Shown here one piece after another: positions 1-9,052 of a DNA stretch of 64,000 nt (its first letter is position 1; the number at the start of each line of letters is the position of its first letter). The notes below the pieces were generated by a model. It saw nothing but the letters and a program-made list of their open reading frames with translations, was not told the origin of the DNA and ran no database searches. The DNA is taken from NCBI GenBank assembly GCA_903935335.1, contig CAIZRG010000006.1, positions 62,001 to 126,000 of the forward strand, read 5' to 3'. The stretch is from Oligoflexia bacterium (lineage in GTDB: Bacteria > Bdellovibrionota > UBA1018). The translations under genes were made by a program, and so were the position numbers.

Positions 1-1028
1 TTGTCCTTTTAATGTTTCAAACCCTTCGACTTGCTGAATTTTTTATTGTTCACGGAGCATCAGCAGCCATTTTAATGAAAATGACTTTTTTTCTAGCCAT
101 CTCTTTTCTTCCAATGGCTTTGCCGCTCTCTTTTTTAATGGCAATTCTTATTGCTTTCAGCAGAATGTCTGCCGATAGTGAGATTATTGCTATGAAGGCC
201 CATGGCATTAGCCTGGCCAGACAAGCAGCACCTATTCTCTTATTTTCTCTAGTGATCTCAGCTCTTTCTATCCTATTAAACCTTCAATGGGTCCCGTGGA
301 GTGCTCTCGCCTTTAAGCAAACACAAATCAAGCTAGGAAACACAAAGGTCGTCACTGCCCTCAAAGAGGGTACTTTTACTTCTGGTTTTTTTGATCTCCT
401 CTTTTTTGCTGATAAGATTGATACTCAAACCAATCGCCTTCAACGAGTTTTTATTTACGATGAGCGAGAGCCGAAAAACCCTCTGACGTATGTTTCTCGT
501 GAAGCCGAGATTTTCCCCCTCAAGGACCCTAAAAACTCAAGCCCTTCTATTGTCCTTCGACTTTATCATGGAAGCATGCACCATCATGATCTAGAAACGA
601 ACACTTATGAAAGAATTGACTTCCAAACTTATAATCTTTACCTCAAAATTCAAGAAGGTAATGACTCAGCATCTCTTTCGCCCTATATGATTCCTCAAGA
701 AGATTTATTAAAAAAAATCAAAGAAAATCCGCTATCAACCCACACAGGCAAAGAATTAAGAGGAGAATATTGGCGCCGATATGCAACGGCTTTAAGTCCT
801 CTCCTTTTTGTTTTTTTGGGGATTGGCTTGGGTACTTTTCAAAACCGAAATGCCAAAACTGGGGCTGTTTTAAAGGGGCTCATCATTCTCTTGACTTACT
901 GGGTTCTTCAAACTTACGGAACCTCCGTTCTCTTAAAAGGAATTCTTCCTCCTTTTGTAGGTGCACAACTTCCTAATCTCGCTATGCTTATTGGAGGAAT
1001 TTTCAGTTTTCGTCGTGCAGCTTGGTGA
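1..1028 (+). CDS. lptF: LptF/LptG-type lipopolysaccharide export permease (5' partial)
   Basis: Inner-membrane subunit of the LptB2FG transporter that extracts LPS from the inner membrane and hands it to the periplasmic Lpt bridge. The visible part shows a membrane segment followed by the family hallmark FSRMSADSEIIAMKAHGIS, a hydrophilic periplasmic beta-jellyroll region (about residues 85-250), and two or three C-terminal membrane spans. The frame is open from base 3 upstream of the first ATG (base 12) and already reads V-L-L, and the first transmembrane helix expected in this family is missing. The true start therefore lies before the window and the ATG at 12 is internal. It converges on rodZ across a 188-bp spacer. 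LptF rather than LptG is inferred from the N-terminal wording; the two are paralogues. Confidence 0.88.
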   Translation, partial: VLLMFQTLRLAEFFIVHGASAAILMKMTFFLAISFLPMALPLSFLMAILIAFSRMSADSEIIAMKAHGISLARQAAPILLFSLVISALSILLNLQWVPWSALAFKQTQIKLGNTKVVTALKEGTFTSGFFDLLFFADKIDTQTNRLQRVFIYDEREPKNPLTYVSREAEIFPLKDPKNSSPSIVLRLYHGSMHHHDLETNTYERIDFQTYNLYLKIQEGNDSASLSPYMIPQEDLLKKIKENPLSTHTGKELRGEYWRRYATALSPLLFVFLGIGLGTFQNRNAKTGAVLKGLIILLTYWVLQTYGTSVLLKGILPPFVGAQLPNLAMLIGGIFSFRRAAW

Positions 1029-1106
1029 AACCCATTAAATAAAATCTACAGAAGGAAACGATTTGATTTTGACACTTCTATGCAGAAAGCCTACAAATAC
1101 GAGATT

Positions 1107-1215
1107 TGTGGATAACTTTTAAAAAAATATAAAAAAACAGTTCATATAGATACAAAACTCTTATTATTTCATACAGTTAGATTATGTGGATAACCTTGCT
1201 CTATGTTGTGGATAA
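1107..1215. other. cluster of three perfect DnaA boxes in an AT-rich convergent spacer
   Basis: The nonamer TGTGGATAA (complement TTATCCACA, the strongest DnaA-binding consensus) occurs at 1107-1115, 1185-1193 and 1207-1215, all in one orientation. The stretch between the first two is very AT-rich (runs of A and AAATAT), as a duplex-unwinding element would be. The spacer separates two converging gene 3' ends (lptF and rodZ), so promoter control of a neighbour is not an obvious explanation. It may be a replication origin, a DnaA-titrating site or a chance cluster. No dnaA, dnaN or gyrB lies in the window. Confidence 0.6.
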
Positions 1216-1216
1216 C

Positions 1217-2359
1217 TTAATTCTGAGGCGACAATGTTTGATTAATTTCGTCTAGCAAAGGGTCTGAAGTATCCGGAAGTGGTTTCTCATTTTTTAAAAT
1301 TTCTTCAATCTTTTCAGAAAGTTCACTTGGCAGAACCAAGGTTGAAATTCCCTGTATCTGGACTCTACTTTTGACATCGGTAAAGCTTTTGGTCGGATTT
1401 CCATTGTAACTCAGACTTAAGGATTTTGGATTTGAAACCTGAAACCAGAGTTGGTCTTTTGCTCTGAGGACGAGTGATCTTCCTTTTCGAATGATAAATT
1501 TCCGCATAGGTCTTTCATCAACCTGAAAGCGAACCCAGATATCAGCCAACGCCTTGGACACAATTTTGTACCGGATTTCATTCACGGATAGCCCCACCCC
1601 TGAATCTAAAGGATCCAAAGGATTCGCCCCAGCAACTGAGATCAGATTCACAGGGCTAGGCAAAACAACAGGGCTAGGCAAAACAACAGGGCTAGGCAAA
1701 ACAACAGGGCTAGGCAAAACAACAGGACTAGGTAAAGCAACAGGGCTAGATAAAGCAACAGGGCTAGGCAAAACAACAGGACTAGGTAAAGCAACAGGGC
1801 TAGGTAAAGCAACAGGGCTAGATAAAGCAACAGGACTAGACAAAACAACAGGACTAGTTTTCATGACTCCCAAAGAAGACTTGATAGAAGGTTCAACAAC
1901 GATAGCCGTATGACTCGCCCGAAGTCGATCAATATGGGACTTTCGATGATGATGAAAAGAAGGTTTAAAGAAAAGCATAGCAATACCGCCCAATAGAACA
2001 AAGCTCACAATAGCCATAAAAAGAACGGTACGGCCTTGCTGCTCTCCATCCTTTTTTTCAAAAGCATAGCCACTATGCCCTGTTTCTCGATTTGGGCGCT
2101 CACTCGCCTTAGCGGTAATAAAAGGATCAAATCGATTCAAAACTGCCTTAGCTTCTAGACCAATAAAACGACAATAGGAAGTAACAAAACCACGAATAAA
2201 AGGCTTTGCAGGCAGTTCAGAATACTGATCTTCCTCAAGATGATGGAGAGTGCGAACACCTACTTTTGTCGCAGAAGCAACCTGCTCGATCGTGATACAC
2301 CGATGCTCCCGCTCCAACCTTAAAAATTCTCCCAAAGTCATTTCTTTTTCTGAGTCCAT
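1217..2359 (-). CDS. rodZ: RodZ-like cytoskeletal membrane protein with Pro-rich repeat linker
   Basis: RodZ links the MreB cytoskeleton to the elongation machinery. Residues 7-75 form the cytoplasmic Xre-type helix-turn-helix (GEFLRLEREHR...IEQVASATKV...). One transmembrane helix spans about 111-131. A periplasmic linker of hexapeptide units SPVxLx covers about 169-238. The C-terminal DUF4115-type beta domain starts near residue 265 (ADIWVRFQVDERP). I start at the ATG at 2359, which has AAGAAGGA five bases upstream; a TTG at 2374 is possible but its Shine-Dalgarno would abut it. It is the last gene of a minus-strand group after the TPR lipoprotein. The linker repeats make its length liable to change between strains. 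Confidence 0.85.
   Translation of the reverse strand: MDSEKEMTLGEFLRLEREHRCITIEQVASATKVGVRTLHHLEEDQYSELPAKPFIRGFVTSYCRFIGLEAKAVLNRFDPFITAKASERPNRETGHSGYAFEKKDGEQQGRTVLFMAIVSFVLLGGIAMLFFKPSFHHHRKSHIDRLRASHTAIVVEPSIKSSLGVMKTSPVVLSSPVALSSPVALPSPVALPSPVVLPSPVALSSPVALPSPVVLPSPVVLPSPVVLPSPVVLPSPVNLISVAGANPLDPLDSGVGLSVNEIRYKIVSKALADIWVRFQVDERPMRKFIIRKGRSLVLRAKDQLWFQVSNPKSLSLSYNGNPTKSFTDVKSRVQIQGISTLVLPSELSEKIEEILKNEKPLPDTSDPLLDEINQTLSPQN
1651..1857. repeat. 18-bp minisatellite inside rodZ
   Basis: About 11.5 tandem copies of an 18-bp unit (plus strand, near gggctaggcaaaacaaca) with a few recurrent variants (ggactaggtaaagc, gggctagataaagc). The unit length is a multiple of three, so gain or loss of copies keeps the rodZ frame and changes only the number of SPVxLx hexapeptides in the periplasmic linker. 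There are no unique spacers, so it is not a CRISPR array. Confidence 0.95.
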
Positions 2360-2383
2360 GGATCCTTCTTGCAACTCCCCTGA

Positions 2384-2402
2384 AAGAGGCTGATCACCTC
2401 TT
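2384..2402. other. short inverted repeat between TPR gene and rodZ
   Basis: Perfect 6-bp arms AAGAGG / CCTCTT around a 7-base loop, in the 55-bp gap between the TPR lipoprotein gene and rodZ on the minus strand. No T-run follows in the transcribed direction, so it is at best a weak attenuator or processing hairpin. Confidence 0.25.
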
Positions 2403-2414
2403 GCTCAGTTCTGA

Positions 2415-3200
2415 TTAGGGTAGATATTTCAGCTGGTCTAAAGCCTGCTCGGCTAGTTTAGTATTAGGGTATCTTCTCTGAATCTCAAGAAATGTTTTTC
2501 GAGCTAGTTCGAATTTTTGGTCTTGCTGATAAGCCATTCCTAAAGCTAGATAAGCATCTCCAAATTGGGAACAAAGCTTTTTAGAAGCTTCAGAGTAATC
2601 TCCAATAGCAATTTTCCACTGTTTGTTCCTCACTCGAATCTGACCTCTATAATAATATGCAACACAGGACAATGCAGGAGCTTCTTCAATGGCACGGCTC
2701 ATATAAACCTCCGATTGCCTATAATCTCCTCTCCTGTAACTTAAAATTCCAAGATTAGTCCAAGCTTTATAAGCTTCTCGATTCAAAGCATCTTGAGCAG
2801 CAAGTTGAAGAGGTGGAATAGCTTCATCATATTGCCCTGAGTCAATCAACAATTTACCTAAAGTATTGTTTGCATCTGAATAATTGGGTTTTAAACGAAC
2901 TGCTTTTTTCACGCATTGAAGAGCTTTTTCAGGGTCATGCTTCATCAAATAGGCCAAGCCCTTTGAGTGATGAAGTTCAGGTAAACCATCGTCCTCTTGC
3001 TCTGCCCTCATGAGACTCTGAAGAGCTCCCGTCGGATCTCCTGAAAGCAATGCACTATTTGCAACCTGGATGAGCATTCGTGATCGATCAGTCTTCGAAT
3101 AAACTGGATTTTTATTGGAAGCCCCCTCCGTCGCACACCCCAAATCTACAGCACTCATTAAAATGAACAAAATTTTTATTTTTCGGAAAAGAATCCCCAT
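2415..3200 (-). CDS. TPR-repeat lipoprotein, PilW/NlpI-like
   Basis: Exported tetratricopeptide-repeat protein of 261 residues. The N-terminus has a hydrophobic stretch ending in DLGC, so a lipoprotein signal with a non-canonical lipobox is likely. Residues 40-250 contain about six TPR units; clear examples are AYLMKHDPEKALQCVKKAV and GKLLIDSGQYDEAIPPL. Proteins of this layout act as periplasmic scaffolds, for instance in type IV pilus assembly (PilW/PilF) or peptidoglycan enzyme coordination (NlpI), and I cannot choose between these. It lies 61 bp after the rlmD-like gene and just before rodZ on the same strand, probably one transcription unit, which slightly favours an envelope role. Confidence 0.75.
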   Translation of the reverse strand: MGILFRKIKILFILMSAVDLGCATEGASNKNPVYSKTDRSRMLIQVANSALLSGDPTGALQSLMRAEQEDDGLPELHHSKGLAYLMKHDPEKALQCVKKAVRLKPNYSDANNTLGKLLIDSGQYDEAIPPLQLAAQDALNREAYKAWTNLGILSYRRGDYRQSEVYMSRAIEEAPALSCVAYYYRGQIRVRNKQWKIAIGDYSEASKKLCSQFGDAYLALGMAYQQDQKFELARKTFLEIQRRYPNTKLAEQALDQLKYLP

Positions 3201-3261
3201 CTTAATAAAATAAAAGGCATTCGTGCTTGTGTCAAATACCAGCCCCCTATTACGAAAAATA

Positions 3262-4380
3262 TTACTTCAAAACCAAAACACCCACGGACTCTAAGTGATA
3301 TGTTTGAGGGAAAAGATCAATGGCCAGAAGTCGCTTAAACTCCCATCCCCGCTTGACCCATCGAGAAAGATCCCTAGCCCATGAATCCACATCACACCCA
3401 ATGGCAATAATCTGACGAACCCCTAAAAGTTCGAGTATCTGAGCAATCTCTAAAAAGTTCTGCGACAGCCCTTCTCGAGGAGGATCTAAAATAGCAGCCC
3501 CCTCAATTTTCCCAAAAAAACTTTGCTTTTCCTGAGAATGACTTCGCAGCCAAGCCAAAACCTCCATCCTGTGAAAGTGAAAATGACTGGAAATTCCAAC
3601 AGGCTGAAGCCTGGGAGCTGTGAAGTCAACACAGTGAATCTCGCGAACAGACTCCTGGAGGTTTAAACTCAAATTGCCTGATCCACCATAAAGGTCTAAA
3701 ACCCATTCCTTATTTTTTAAAATCTCATAAACCCAGCTTTTGAGTTTTTTATTCTGTTCATCATGAACTTGTCGAAAACCTGTTGAGGAGTGGCGAGCAT
3801 TCCAAGTGGTTCGGATCTCTCCCTCCTGAGTCACCTCAACTTCCACTTTAAAAGGCTTTCGAAATTGAACTCCTTCCTTCCGTACAGCTTCCCAAGCTTC
3901 ATTAATCTCGGAACGAGCCAGATCACAACGATCCACTGAAACCCGTTGGTTTGACCCTGCCTTTAAAAATCCAATTTGACTTCCCTCTCCTCGAAGCTGG
4001 ACACGATTCCGATACTCCCACGTCTGATGAGCTGGAATTGAATCCAACTCAAGGGGCCGCGAAACTTGAACTCGATCTAGGGCCTGTAAAAGCCCTTGGA
4101 CCTTAGTGTCCCACTGGAGAGAATAAGGTAAGTGCTGCCATTGACATCCCCCACAAACCCCAAAAGCAGGACAACGAGGCTTTTGCCGAAGTGCTGAAGG
4201 CTCTAAAATCTCAACCACCTCCCCCTGTGAATATCGCTTTTGAGTTTCTAAAATTCGTACCCGTACCTGATCCCCAGGAGCTGTATACGGAACAAAAATG
4301 ACTCTGCCCTCTTCATCTCGGGAAACTCCTGCCCCCCCACGAGAAAGATCCGTGATCTTCACAACAACTTCTTTTTGCAT
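3262..4380 (-). CDS. RlmD/TrmA-family rRNA or tRNA (uracil-5-)-methyltransferase
   Basis: SAM-dependent m5U methyltransferase of RNA. Residues 1-60 form a TRAM RNA-binding domain. Cysteines 70, 76 and 79 (CPAFGVCGGCQWQH) with Cys152 match the [4Fe-4S] cluster site of RlmD (RumA). The SAM-binding loop is LDLYGGSGNLSL (about 229-240), followed by the AAILDPPREGLS motif. The nucleophilic cysteine expected after it is Cys329 in IAIGCDVDSWARDL; the usual SCNP has become GCDV, but the Cys is kept. Length 372 is somewhat short for RlmD. The exact target (23S U1939, U747 or tRNA U54) cannot be read from sequence. It starts 35 bp from the divergent cytochrome gene. Confidence 0.85.
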   Translation of the reverse strand: MQKEVVVKITDLSRGGAGVSRDEEGRVIFVPYTAPGDQVRVRILETQKRYSQGEVVEILEPSALRQKPRCPAFGVCGGCQWQHLPYSLQWDTKVQGLLQALDRVQVSRPLELDSIPAHQTWEYRNRVQLRGEGSQIGFLKAGSNQRVSVDRCDLARSEINEAWEAVRKEGVQFRKPFKVEVEVTQEGEIRTTWNARHSSTGFRQVHDEQNKKLKSWVYEILKNKEWVLDLYGGSGNLSLNLQESVREIHCVDFTAPRLQPVGISSHFHFHRMEVLAWLRSHSQEKQSFFGKIEGAAILDPPREGLSQNFLEIAQILELLGVRQIIAIGCDVDSWARDLSRWVKRGWEFKRLLAIDLFPQTYHLESVGVLVLK

Positions 4381-4415
4381 GACAGTGATTTTACCATGCT
4401 ATAGGATTTTCTTAA

Positions 4416-4781
4416 ATGAGGGTGGAAGTGAAAATTCAAATCGCTTTGTTTTTTCTTGGATCTATCGCTCTGGTGCAGTGTGGATATCAACGTAGAAACG
4501 AAGACTATAGTCAGCTCGCTTCGGTGACACCTCATTTTTCTTCCGTCAATCTGAATATTATTCAACCCAAGTGTCTGCCCTGTCATACTCAAACGGGAGG
4601 AGCACCTTCATTTACAACTTATCTCGAAATATCTCGGAGAATTAAGCCTTATCAGGCAAATTCTAGCTCATTTTATACCACTGTAGAGTCTGGAAGCATG
4701 CCCATTGGGAGACCTATGCTCAGTGATGATGAGATTTTAGCCATTTATCAATGGATTCAAAACGGTGCACTCAATGATTAA
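4416..4781 (+). CDS. small exported c-type cytochrome-like protein
   Basis: A 121-residue protein with an N-terminal hydrophobic segment ending LVQC, so probably exported and perhaps lipidated, although Gln at -1 is unusual. One haem-attachment motif CLPCH lies at residues 53-57 with a plausible distal Met at 95 (SGSMPIGRP). The spacing and the ending DDEILAIYQWIQNGA are typical of small monohaem cytochromes that cap redox modules. The stop codon overlaps the start of the next gene, suggesting translational coupling with the barrel-type protein. It probably passes electrons in the periplasm or at the outer membrane; the partner is unknown. Confidence 0.75.
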   Translation: MRVEVKIQIALFFLGSIALVQCGYQRRNEDYSQLASVTPHFSSVNLNIIQPKCLPCHTQTGGAPSFTTYLEISRRIKPYQANSSSFYTTVESGSMPIGRPMLSDDEILAIYQWIQNGALND

Positions 4782-5880
4782 GATTCGATCCTTTTTTTTG
4801 ATTCAACTTTTCTTCTTCCTGTATTTCTATCAACAAGCCTATGCCTTTCCTTGGATGGTGCGTCATGGTTATGTCAACTGCAATTCTTGCCATTTCAGTC
4901 CAAGTGGAGGCGGAATCCTCACTCCTTATGGTCGAGAAATTTCTGGAAGCCTTTTAAGCACCTGGGCAAGTGAACGTGAATCCAAATTTGCTCATGACCT
5001 GGTAAGTACACCTGAATGGCTCAATTTAGGGGGTGATATTCGTGCTATAGAAATCTACCGAAACACTCCTCAAGTTCAAGCCTATCGATTTCTCAATATG
5101 CAAGAAGACCTTGAAGCTGCTCTCACGTATGGAAAATTCACAGGGGTGATCAATGCAGGTTTATTTATGCAACAACCTCAATTGAGACGATTTTATCTCA
5201 ACTATCGTCCTTCGGAGCAACTTTCGGTTCGAGCAGGAAAATTTCGGCTTGCCTATGGATTGATGGACCCAGACCATACGACACCGATCAACAGAGGTTT
5301 AGGCTGGGATGAAGGCTCAGAAACTTATAATGCAGAAGTTGCTTGGCTTGGAGAAAATTTGAATCTGTATCTCACCTTGGATCTAGGACCCTTGAACTCA
5401 AATTCAATCCAGCAATTTTCTGAGGAGAAGGGATTAGCGCTTCGCGTAGGAGTGCCTTTCACTGAATATTTCCAAATTGGAACAAGTTATTTTTATGGCA
5501 GTAGCACCCTCTCCAAACGCAATGCCATAGGACCTTTTCTGATCTTAGGGTTCGCAAATCATTTTTTCCTGCTTTCAGAAGTGGATTACCAAAATATCTA
5601 TGATTCTCTGATGTCCAATCAAACTGCATGGATGACTTGGAATCGCCTGGATTATGAATTCATCCAAGGCCTTCATGGATATTTGACCTATGGACTCAAA
5701 CGTTCTCAATTCCAAAACGCATCTATACCCTCTTCGCAATCTTCGTCATGGGGCCTAGGAAGTCAGTGGTTCCCACGCCCTCACTTTGAGTTTGATCTGA
5801 AGTGGCAACTCCAATCCACTCCGGCATTTCCGTCTCAAACATTGCACTATGCCACTCTACTTTTTCACTACTATCTTTAA
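4774..5880 (+). CDS. exported barrel-like protein with one CxxCH haem motif
   Basis: A 368-residue protein. I use the ATG at 4774, which overlaps the upstream stop by 8 bases; a GTG at 4765 is an alternative. A signal peptide ends near AYA at residue 24. CNSCH (residues 36-40) follows at once in a region GYVNCNSCHFSPSGGG resembling many haem proteins. The remaining ~320 residues alternate polar and aromatic residues in short strands separated by turns (YLNYRPSEQLSVRAGKFRLAYG), as in outer-membrane porins, and the chain ends in an aromatic-rich strand LLFHYYL. This is likely a haem-bearing outer-membrane barrel that works with the preceding cytochrome. The family is not one I can name with certainty. 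Confidence 0.7.
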   Translation: MIKIRSFFLIQLFFFLYFYQQAYAFPWMVRHGYVNCNSCHFSPSGGGILTPYGREISGSLLSTWASERESKFAHDLVSTPEWLNLGGDIRAIEIYRNTPQVQAYRFLNMQEDLEAALTYGKFTGVINAGLFMQQPQLRRFYLNYRPSEQLSVRAGKFRLAYGLMDPDHTTPINRGLGWDEGSETYNAEVAWLGENLNLYLTLDLGPLNSNSIQQFSEEKGLALRVGVPFTEYFQIGTSYFYGSSTLSKRNAIGPFLILGFANHFFLLSEVDYQNIYDSLMSNQTAWMTWNRLDYEFIQGLHGYLTYGLKRSQFQNASIPSSQSSSWGLGSQWFPRPHFEFDLKWQLQSTPAFPSQTLHYATLLFHYYL

Positions 5881-5896
5881 TGGGAGACCCTCTCAT

Positions 5897-6520
5897 ATGA
5901 AAACAAGACGCTTTTTAAAAATAGGAACTTCTTTCTTACTGACTGGTTTACTGGCTGTTCTCACTGAAATTCTCATTCATCCTTTTTCATTTGCCGATAG
6001 TCCATTGAGTTTGACCCTCAAGCAAGGCTCAGGGTGGGTTGAATTTCATGCAACTGGACACCCAAGTGCCATCAGGATCACAGGGAAAGGCGACAAACTG
6101 CAAGGAAACTTGTTTGTGAACCATAGAACTGTCACAGGACAAGTCCAATTTGACCTCTCAAGCTTAAATACTGGAATTGAAGTACGAACTCGCCACATGA
6201 AAGAAAAATATCTAGAAATCAGCCAATATCCAGAGGCCAAATTCACCCTCACCCAAATGGAACTTTCTCAAGATCTGACCGGGAACACATCCATGAAGCA
6301 AGTACCCTTTCAAGGAAAACTATTTCTTCATGGAATAGAAAAACTAATCTCGGGCACAGCAGAGATTCAGACCCAAGAAAAACAAGTCAAATTCAACGCA
6401 GAATTCAGTCTTAAAATTGGAGACTATGGAATCGTGTTACCCACTTTTGCAGGCATTACAATGGCCGATGAAGTAAAAATCTTAGTCCAGGATACAACTC
6501 GGATCCAATCTGCAAACTGA
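5897..6520 (+). CDS. YceI-family periplasmic lipid-binding protein
   Basis: YceI proteins are periplasmic lipocalin-like barrels that bind polyisoprenoids or quinone-like lipids. The 207-residue product has an N-terminal hydrophobic signal (TSFLLTGLLAVLTEILI). The family pattern follows: GDKLQGNLFVNHRTVTGQVQFDLSSL, then RTRHMKEKYLEISQYPEAKFTL, which is the hallmark KYLxxxxYPxAxF. I start at ATG 5897 with GGGAGA upstream; a start at 5849 inside the preceding gene has no support. Being third after two haem proteins suggests that it handles a quinone or other lipid in the same redox module. Confidence 0.85.
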   Translation: MKTRRFLKIGTSFLLTGLLAVLTEILIHPFSFADSPLSLTLKQGSGWVEFHATGHPSAIRITGKGDKLQGNLFVNHRTVTGQVQFDLSSLNTGIEVRTRHMKEKYLEISQYPEAKFTLTQMELSQDLTGNTSMKQVPFQGKLFLHGIEKLISGTAEIQTQEKQVKFNAEFSLKIGDYGIVLPTFAGITMADEVKILVQDTTRIQSAN

Positions 6521-6585
6521 AAGCTCTCTGAGTCAGGTTGGAACTGGCCAACCCTCATTTGTTCTGCTAGTTTGCCTCAAAGGCT

Positions 6586-8382
6586 ATGCAAAAGAACATC
6601 CGAAACTTCTGTATCATTGCGCACATTGACCATGGCAAGTCCACCTTAGCAGATCGTCTTCTGGAAAAAACAGGAACTGTTACAGCCCGAGAGATGGAAT
6701 CTCAGTTCCTAGACAATATGGATATTGAGCGAGAACGCGGAATCACAATCAAAGCTCAAAGTGTTAGGCTCAACTACCGCGCCAAAGATGGGAAATCTTA
6801 TATCTTAAACCTGATTGATACTCCAGGGCATGTGGACTTTACTTACGAAGTTTCAAGATCCCTAGCTGCTTGTGAGGGAGCGATTCTTGTTGTGGACGCG
6901 TCTCAAGGGGTTGAAGCTCAAACCTTGGCGAACGTCTTTATGGCATTGGATAATAACCTTGAGGTTTTTCCGGCCGTCAATAAAATTGACCTTCCGTCAG
7001 CAGACCCTCAAAGAGTCCTCAAAGAAGTGGATGAAATGATCGGACTGGTCGATACCAGCCGAGCGGTACTCTGTAGCGCAAAATCTGGACTTGGAATTGA
7101 AGAGATTTTAGAAGCCATTGTTCAGTACTTTCCCGCCCCTTTATCAGCGGATCATCAGCCTTTAAGAGCTTTGATCTTTGACAGCTGGTATGATGCTTAC
7201 CAAGGTGTGATCGCCCTATGTCGAGTTTTTGATGGAAAAATCACAAAGGGAAGCCGGATTCAACTTTTTCACATCGGCAAGGAGTTTGAAGTCCAACGAG
7301 TGGGAACTTTCTCTCCTAAATTTACCGACGTAGAATGCCTCTCAAGTGGTGAGGTAGGTGCAGTGGTTTGTGGCATTCGAGATGTGAGGGATTTGCGTGT
7401 GGGAGACACCATCATGAATGCAAATCACCCTATTTTGGCTCCTTTAGCAGGATTTAAAGAAGTCAAACCTATGGTTTTTTGCGGGGTGTACCCCATTGAT
7501 GCAGATGCTTATAACGACCTAAAAGAAGCTTTAGAAAAGCTCAGGCTCAATGACTCCTCGATTAGCTGGGAACCAGAAACATCGACTGCACTTGGATTTG
7601 GGTTTAGGTGTGGCTTTTTAGGTTTACTCCACATGGATGTGGTTCAAGAAAGATTAGAAAGAGAGTATCAACTCAGCTTAATTACGACAGCCCCTTCCGT
7701 CGTTTACCGGGTCACTCAAACGGATGGACACACTCTTCTTATTGATAACCCTTCGAAACTACCCGATCAAACTAAGATTCAAACCATTGAGGAACCTTAC
7801 ATCAAACTCACAGTCCATATGCCTGCAGAGTATGTAGGAACAGTGATGGCTCTTTGTAATGATCGCCGGGGTATTCAAGAAAAACTTGACTATATCACGA
7901 AAGATCGAGTTGCTCTTGTCTATCAGCTGCCGCTCAACGAGATGGTTTTTGATTTTTATGACCGTCTCAAAAGTGCTACCCAAGGTTATGCCTCGATGGA
8001 CTATGAACTCACCGAGTATCGCCCAGCTCATCTCGTCAAGCTTGACATTCTGATTAATGGAGATGCTGTGGATGCACTCTCTCTCATTATCCATCGAGAC
8101 AAGGCTGCTCACCGAGGCAGAGAACTTGTAAAAAAAATGAAAGCACTCATTGATCGGCAAATGTTTGAAATCGCAATTCAAGCTGCGATTGGATCAAAAG
8201 TAGTCGCCCGAGAGACCCTCTCAGCCCTAAGAAAAAATGTGACGGCTAAGTGTTATGGCGGTGATATTACCCGGAAAAGAAAGCTTCTTGAAAAACAAAA
8301 AGAAGGTAAAAAAAGAATGAAGCAAATTGGGAATGTTGAAATTCCTCAAGAGGCATTCCTAGCAGTCCTCAAGGTGGATTAA
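6586..8382 (+). CDS. lepA: elongation factor 4 (LepA GTPase)
   Basis: Ribosome-associated translational GTPase that back-translocates or remodels stalled ribosomes. Full length at 598 residues. G1 is AHIDHGKST, switch II is DTPGHVDF and the NKID motif is present. The C-terminal LepA-specific domain runs to the end ([34 protein letters not shown] split across the region near residues 545-580). It heads a plus-strand series with lepB, as in many proteobacteria, and the pyrimidine genes follow. Confidence 0.98.
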   Translation: MQKNIRNFCIIAHIDHGKSTLADRLLEKTGTVTAREMESQFLDNMDIERERGITIKAQSVRLNYRAKDGKSYILNLIDTPGHVDFTYEVSRSLAACEGAILVVDASQGVEAQTLANVFMALDNNLEVFPAVNKIDLPSADPQRVLKEVDEMIGLVDTSRAVLCSAKSGLGIEEILEAIVQYFPAPLSADHQPLRALIFDSWYDAYQGVIALCRVFDGKITKGSRIQLFHIGKEFEVQRVGTFSPKFTDVECLSSGEVGAVVCGIRDVRDLRVGDTIMNANHPILAPLAGFKEVKPMVFCGVYPIDADAYNDLKEALEKLRLNDSSISWEPETSTALGFGFRCGFLGLLHMDVVQERLEREYQLSLITTAPSVVYRVTQTDGHTLLIDNPSKLPDQTKIQTIEEPYIKLTVHMPAEYVGTVMALCNDRRGIQEKLDYITKDRVALVYQLPLNEMVFDFYDRLKSATQGYASMDYELTEYRPAHLVKLDILINGDAVDALSLIIHRDKAAHRGRELVKKMKALIDRQMFEIAIQAAIGSKVVARETLSALRKNVTAKCYGGDITRKRKLLEKQKEGKKRMKQIGNVEIPQEAFLAVLKVD

Positions 8383-8393
8383 GGTCAGAGTCG

Positions 8394-9050
8394 ATGTTGA
8401 AACACTCAACTCGCATCATTTTGAAAGACTATGGAATCACCCTTTCACTTGCCATTGCCATTGGGTTTTTCATCCGTACGTTTTTGATTGAAGCCTATCA
8501 AATTCCAAATTTTTCAATGAAGCCTACGCTCATTGAAGGAGATACAGTTTTTGCTGTAAAATGGCCTCTGTGGCTTAAGTTAGGTCACTCTCCAGAACGA
8601 GGCGATGTGGTGATTTACACTCAAAAAATACTCACATCCTTCTCTCAAACCCATTCTGTCAAAAGAATCCTGGGTCTTGAAAAAGACACGATCACAATCA
8701 AAGAGGGGACCCTTTTCCTCAATAACAAGCCGCTGGATCTCTCCCAAATGAGTCATTCTTTTCAGGAAAACCTGCCCAACGGTCGAACTTATGAAACTTC
8801 TAGAGAACCTCCTTTTTTAGACGATTTTGGACCTGAAAAAATTCCTCCCGGATTTGTTTTTGTTTTGAACGACTTTCGCTCAAAATCAACCCTTTCAGGA
8901 AACCAAGTGCCGTGGGCCATAACGCCACTCTCTTCCATTCAAGGAAAAGTACTTTGGATTTGGCTTTCTCTTGAAAAACAATCTCACCTCAAAGGTTCTT
9001 CCTGGTTTCCTCAGTTTCGGTTTAAAAGAATGTTTCAAAGGATTCAATAA
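8394..9050 (+). CDS. lepB: signal peptidase I (LepB)
   Basis: Inner-membrane serine protease that removes signal peptides from exported proteins. At 218 residues it has one N-terminal membrane anchor (about 13-33). The nucleophile Ser41 lies in IPNFSMKPTL (the family form is IPSGSMxPTL). The general base Lys90 lies in SVKRILGLEKD, and box E is seen at FVLNDFRSKS. The start ATG at 8394 follows AAGG within 12 bases of the lepA stop, so lepA-lepB is an operon. The window encodes a large number of exported proteins that would depend on it. Confidence 0.95.
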   Translation: MLKHSTRIILKDYGITLSLAIAIGFFIRTFLIEAYQIPNFSMKPTLIEGDTVFAVKWPLWLKLGHSPERGDVVIYTQKILTSFSQTHSVKRILGLEKDTITIKEGTLFLNNKPLDLSQMSHSFQENLPNGRTYETSREPPFLDDFGPEKIPPGFVFVLNDFRSKSTLSGNQVPWAITPLSSIQGKVLWIWLSLEKQSHLKGSSWFPQFRFKRMFQRIQ

Positions 9051-9052
9051 TC

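Noticed and set aside
1651-1857. Repeats considered as a CRISPR array
   Set aside because: Units are contiguous 18-mers without spacers and stay in the rodZ frame.
7759-8181. 140-codon minus-strand frame inside lepA
   Set aside because: Fully antisense to a conserved essential-type gene and without family features.
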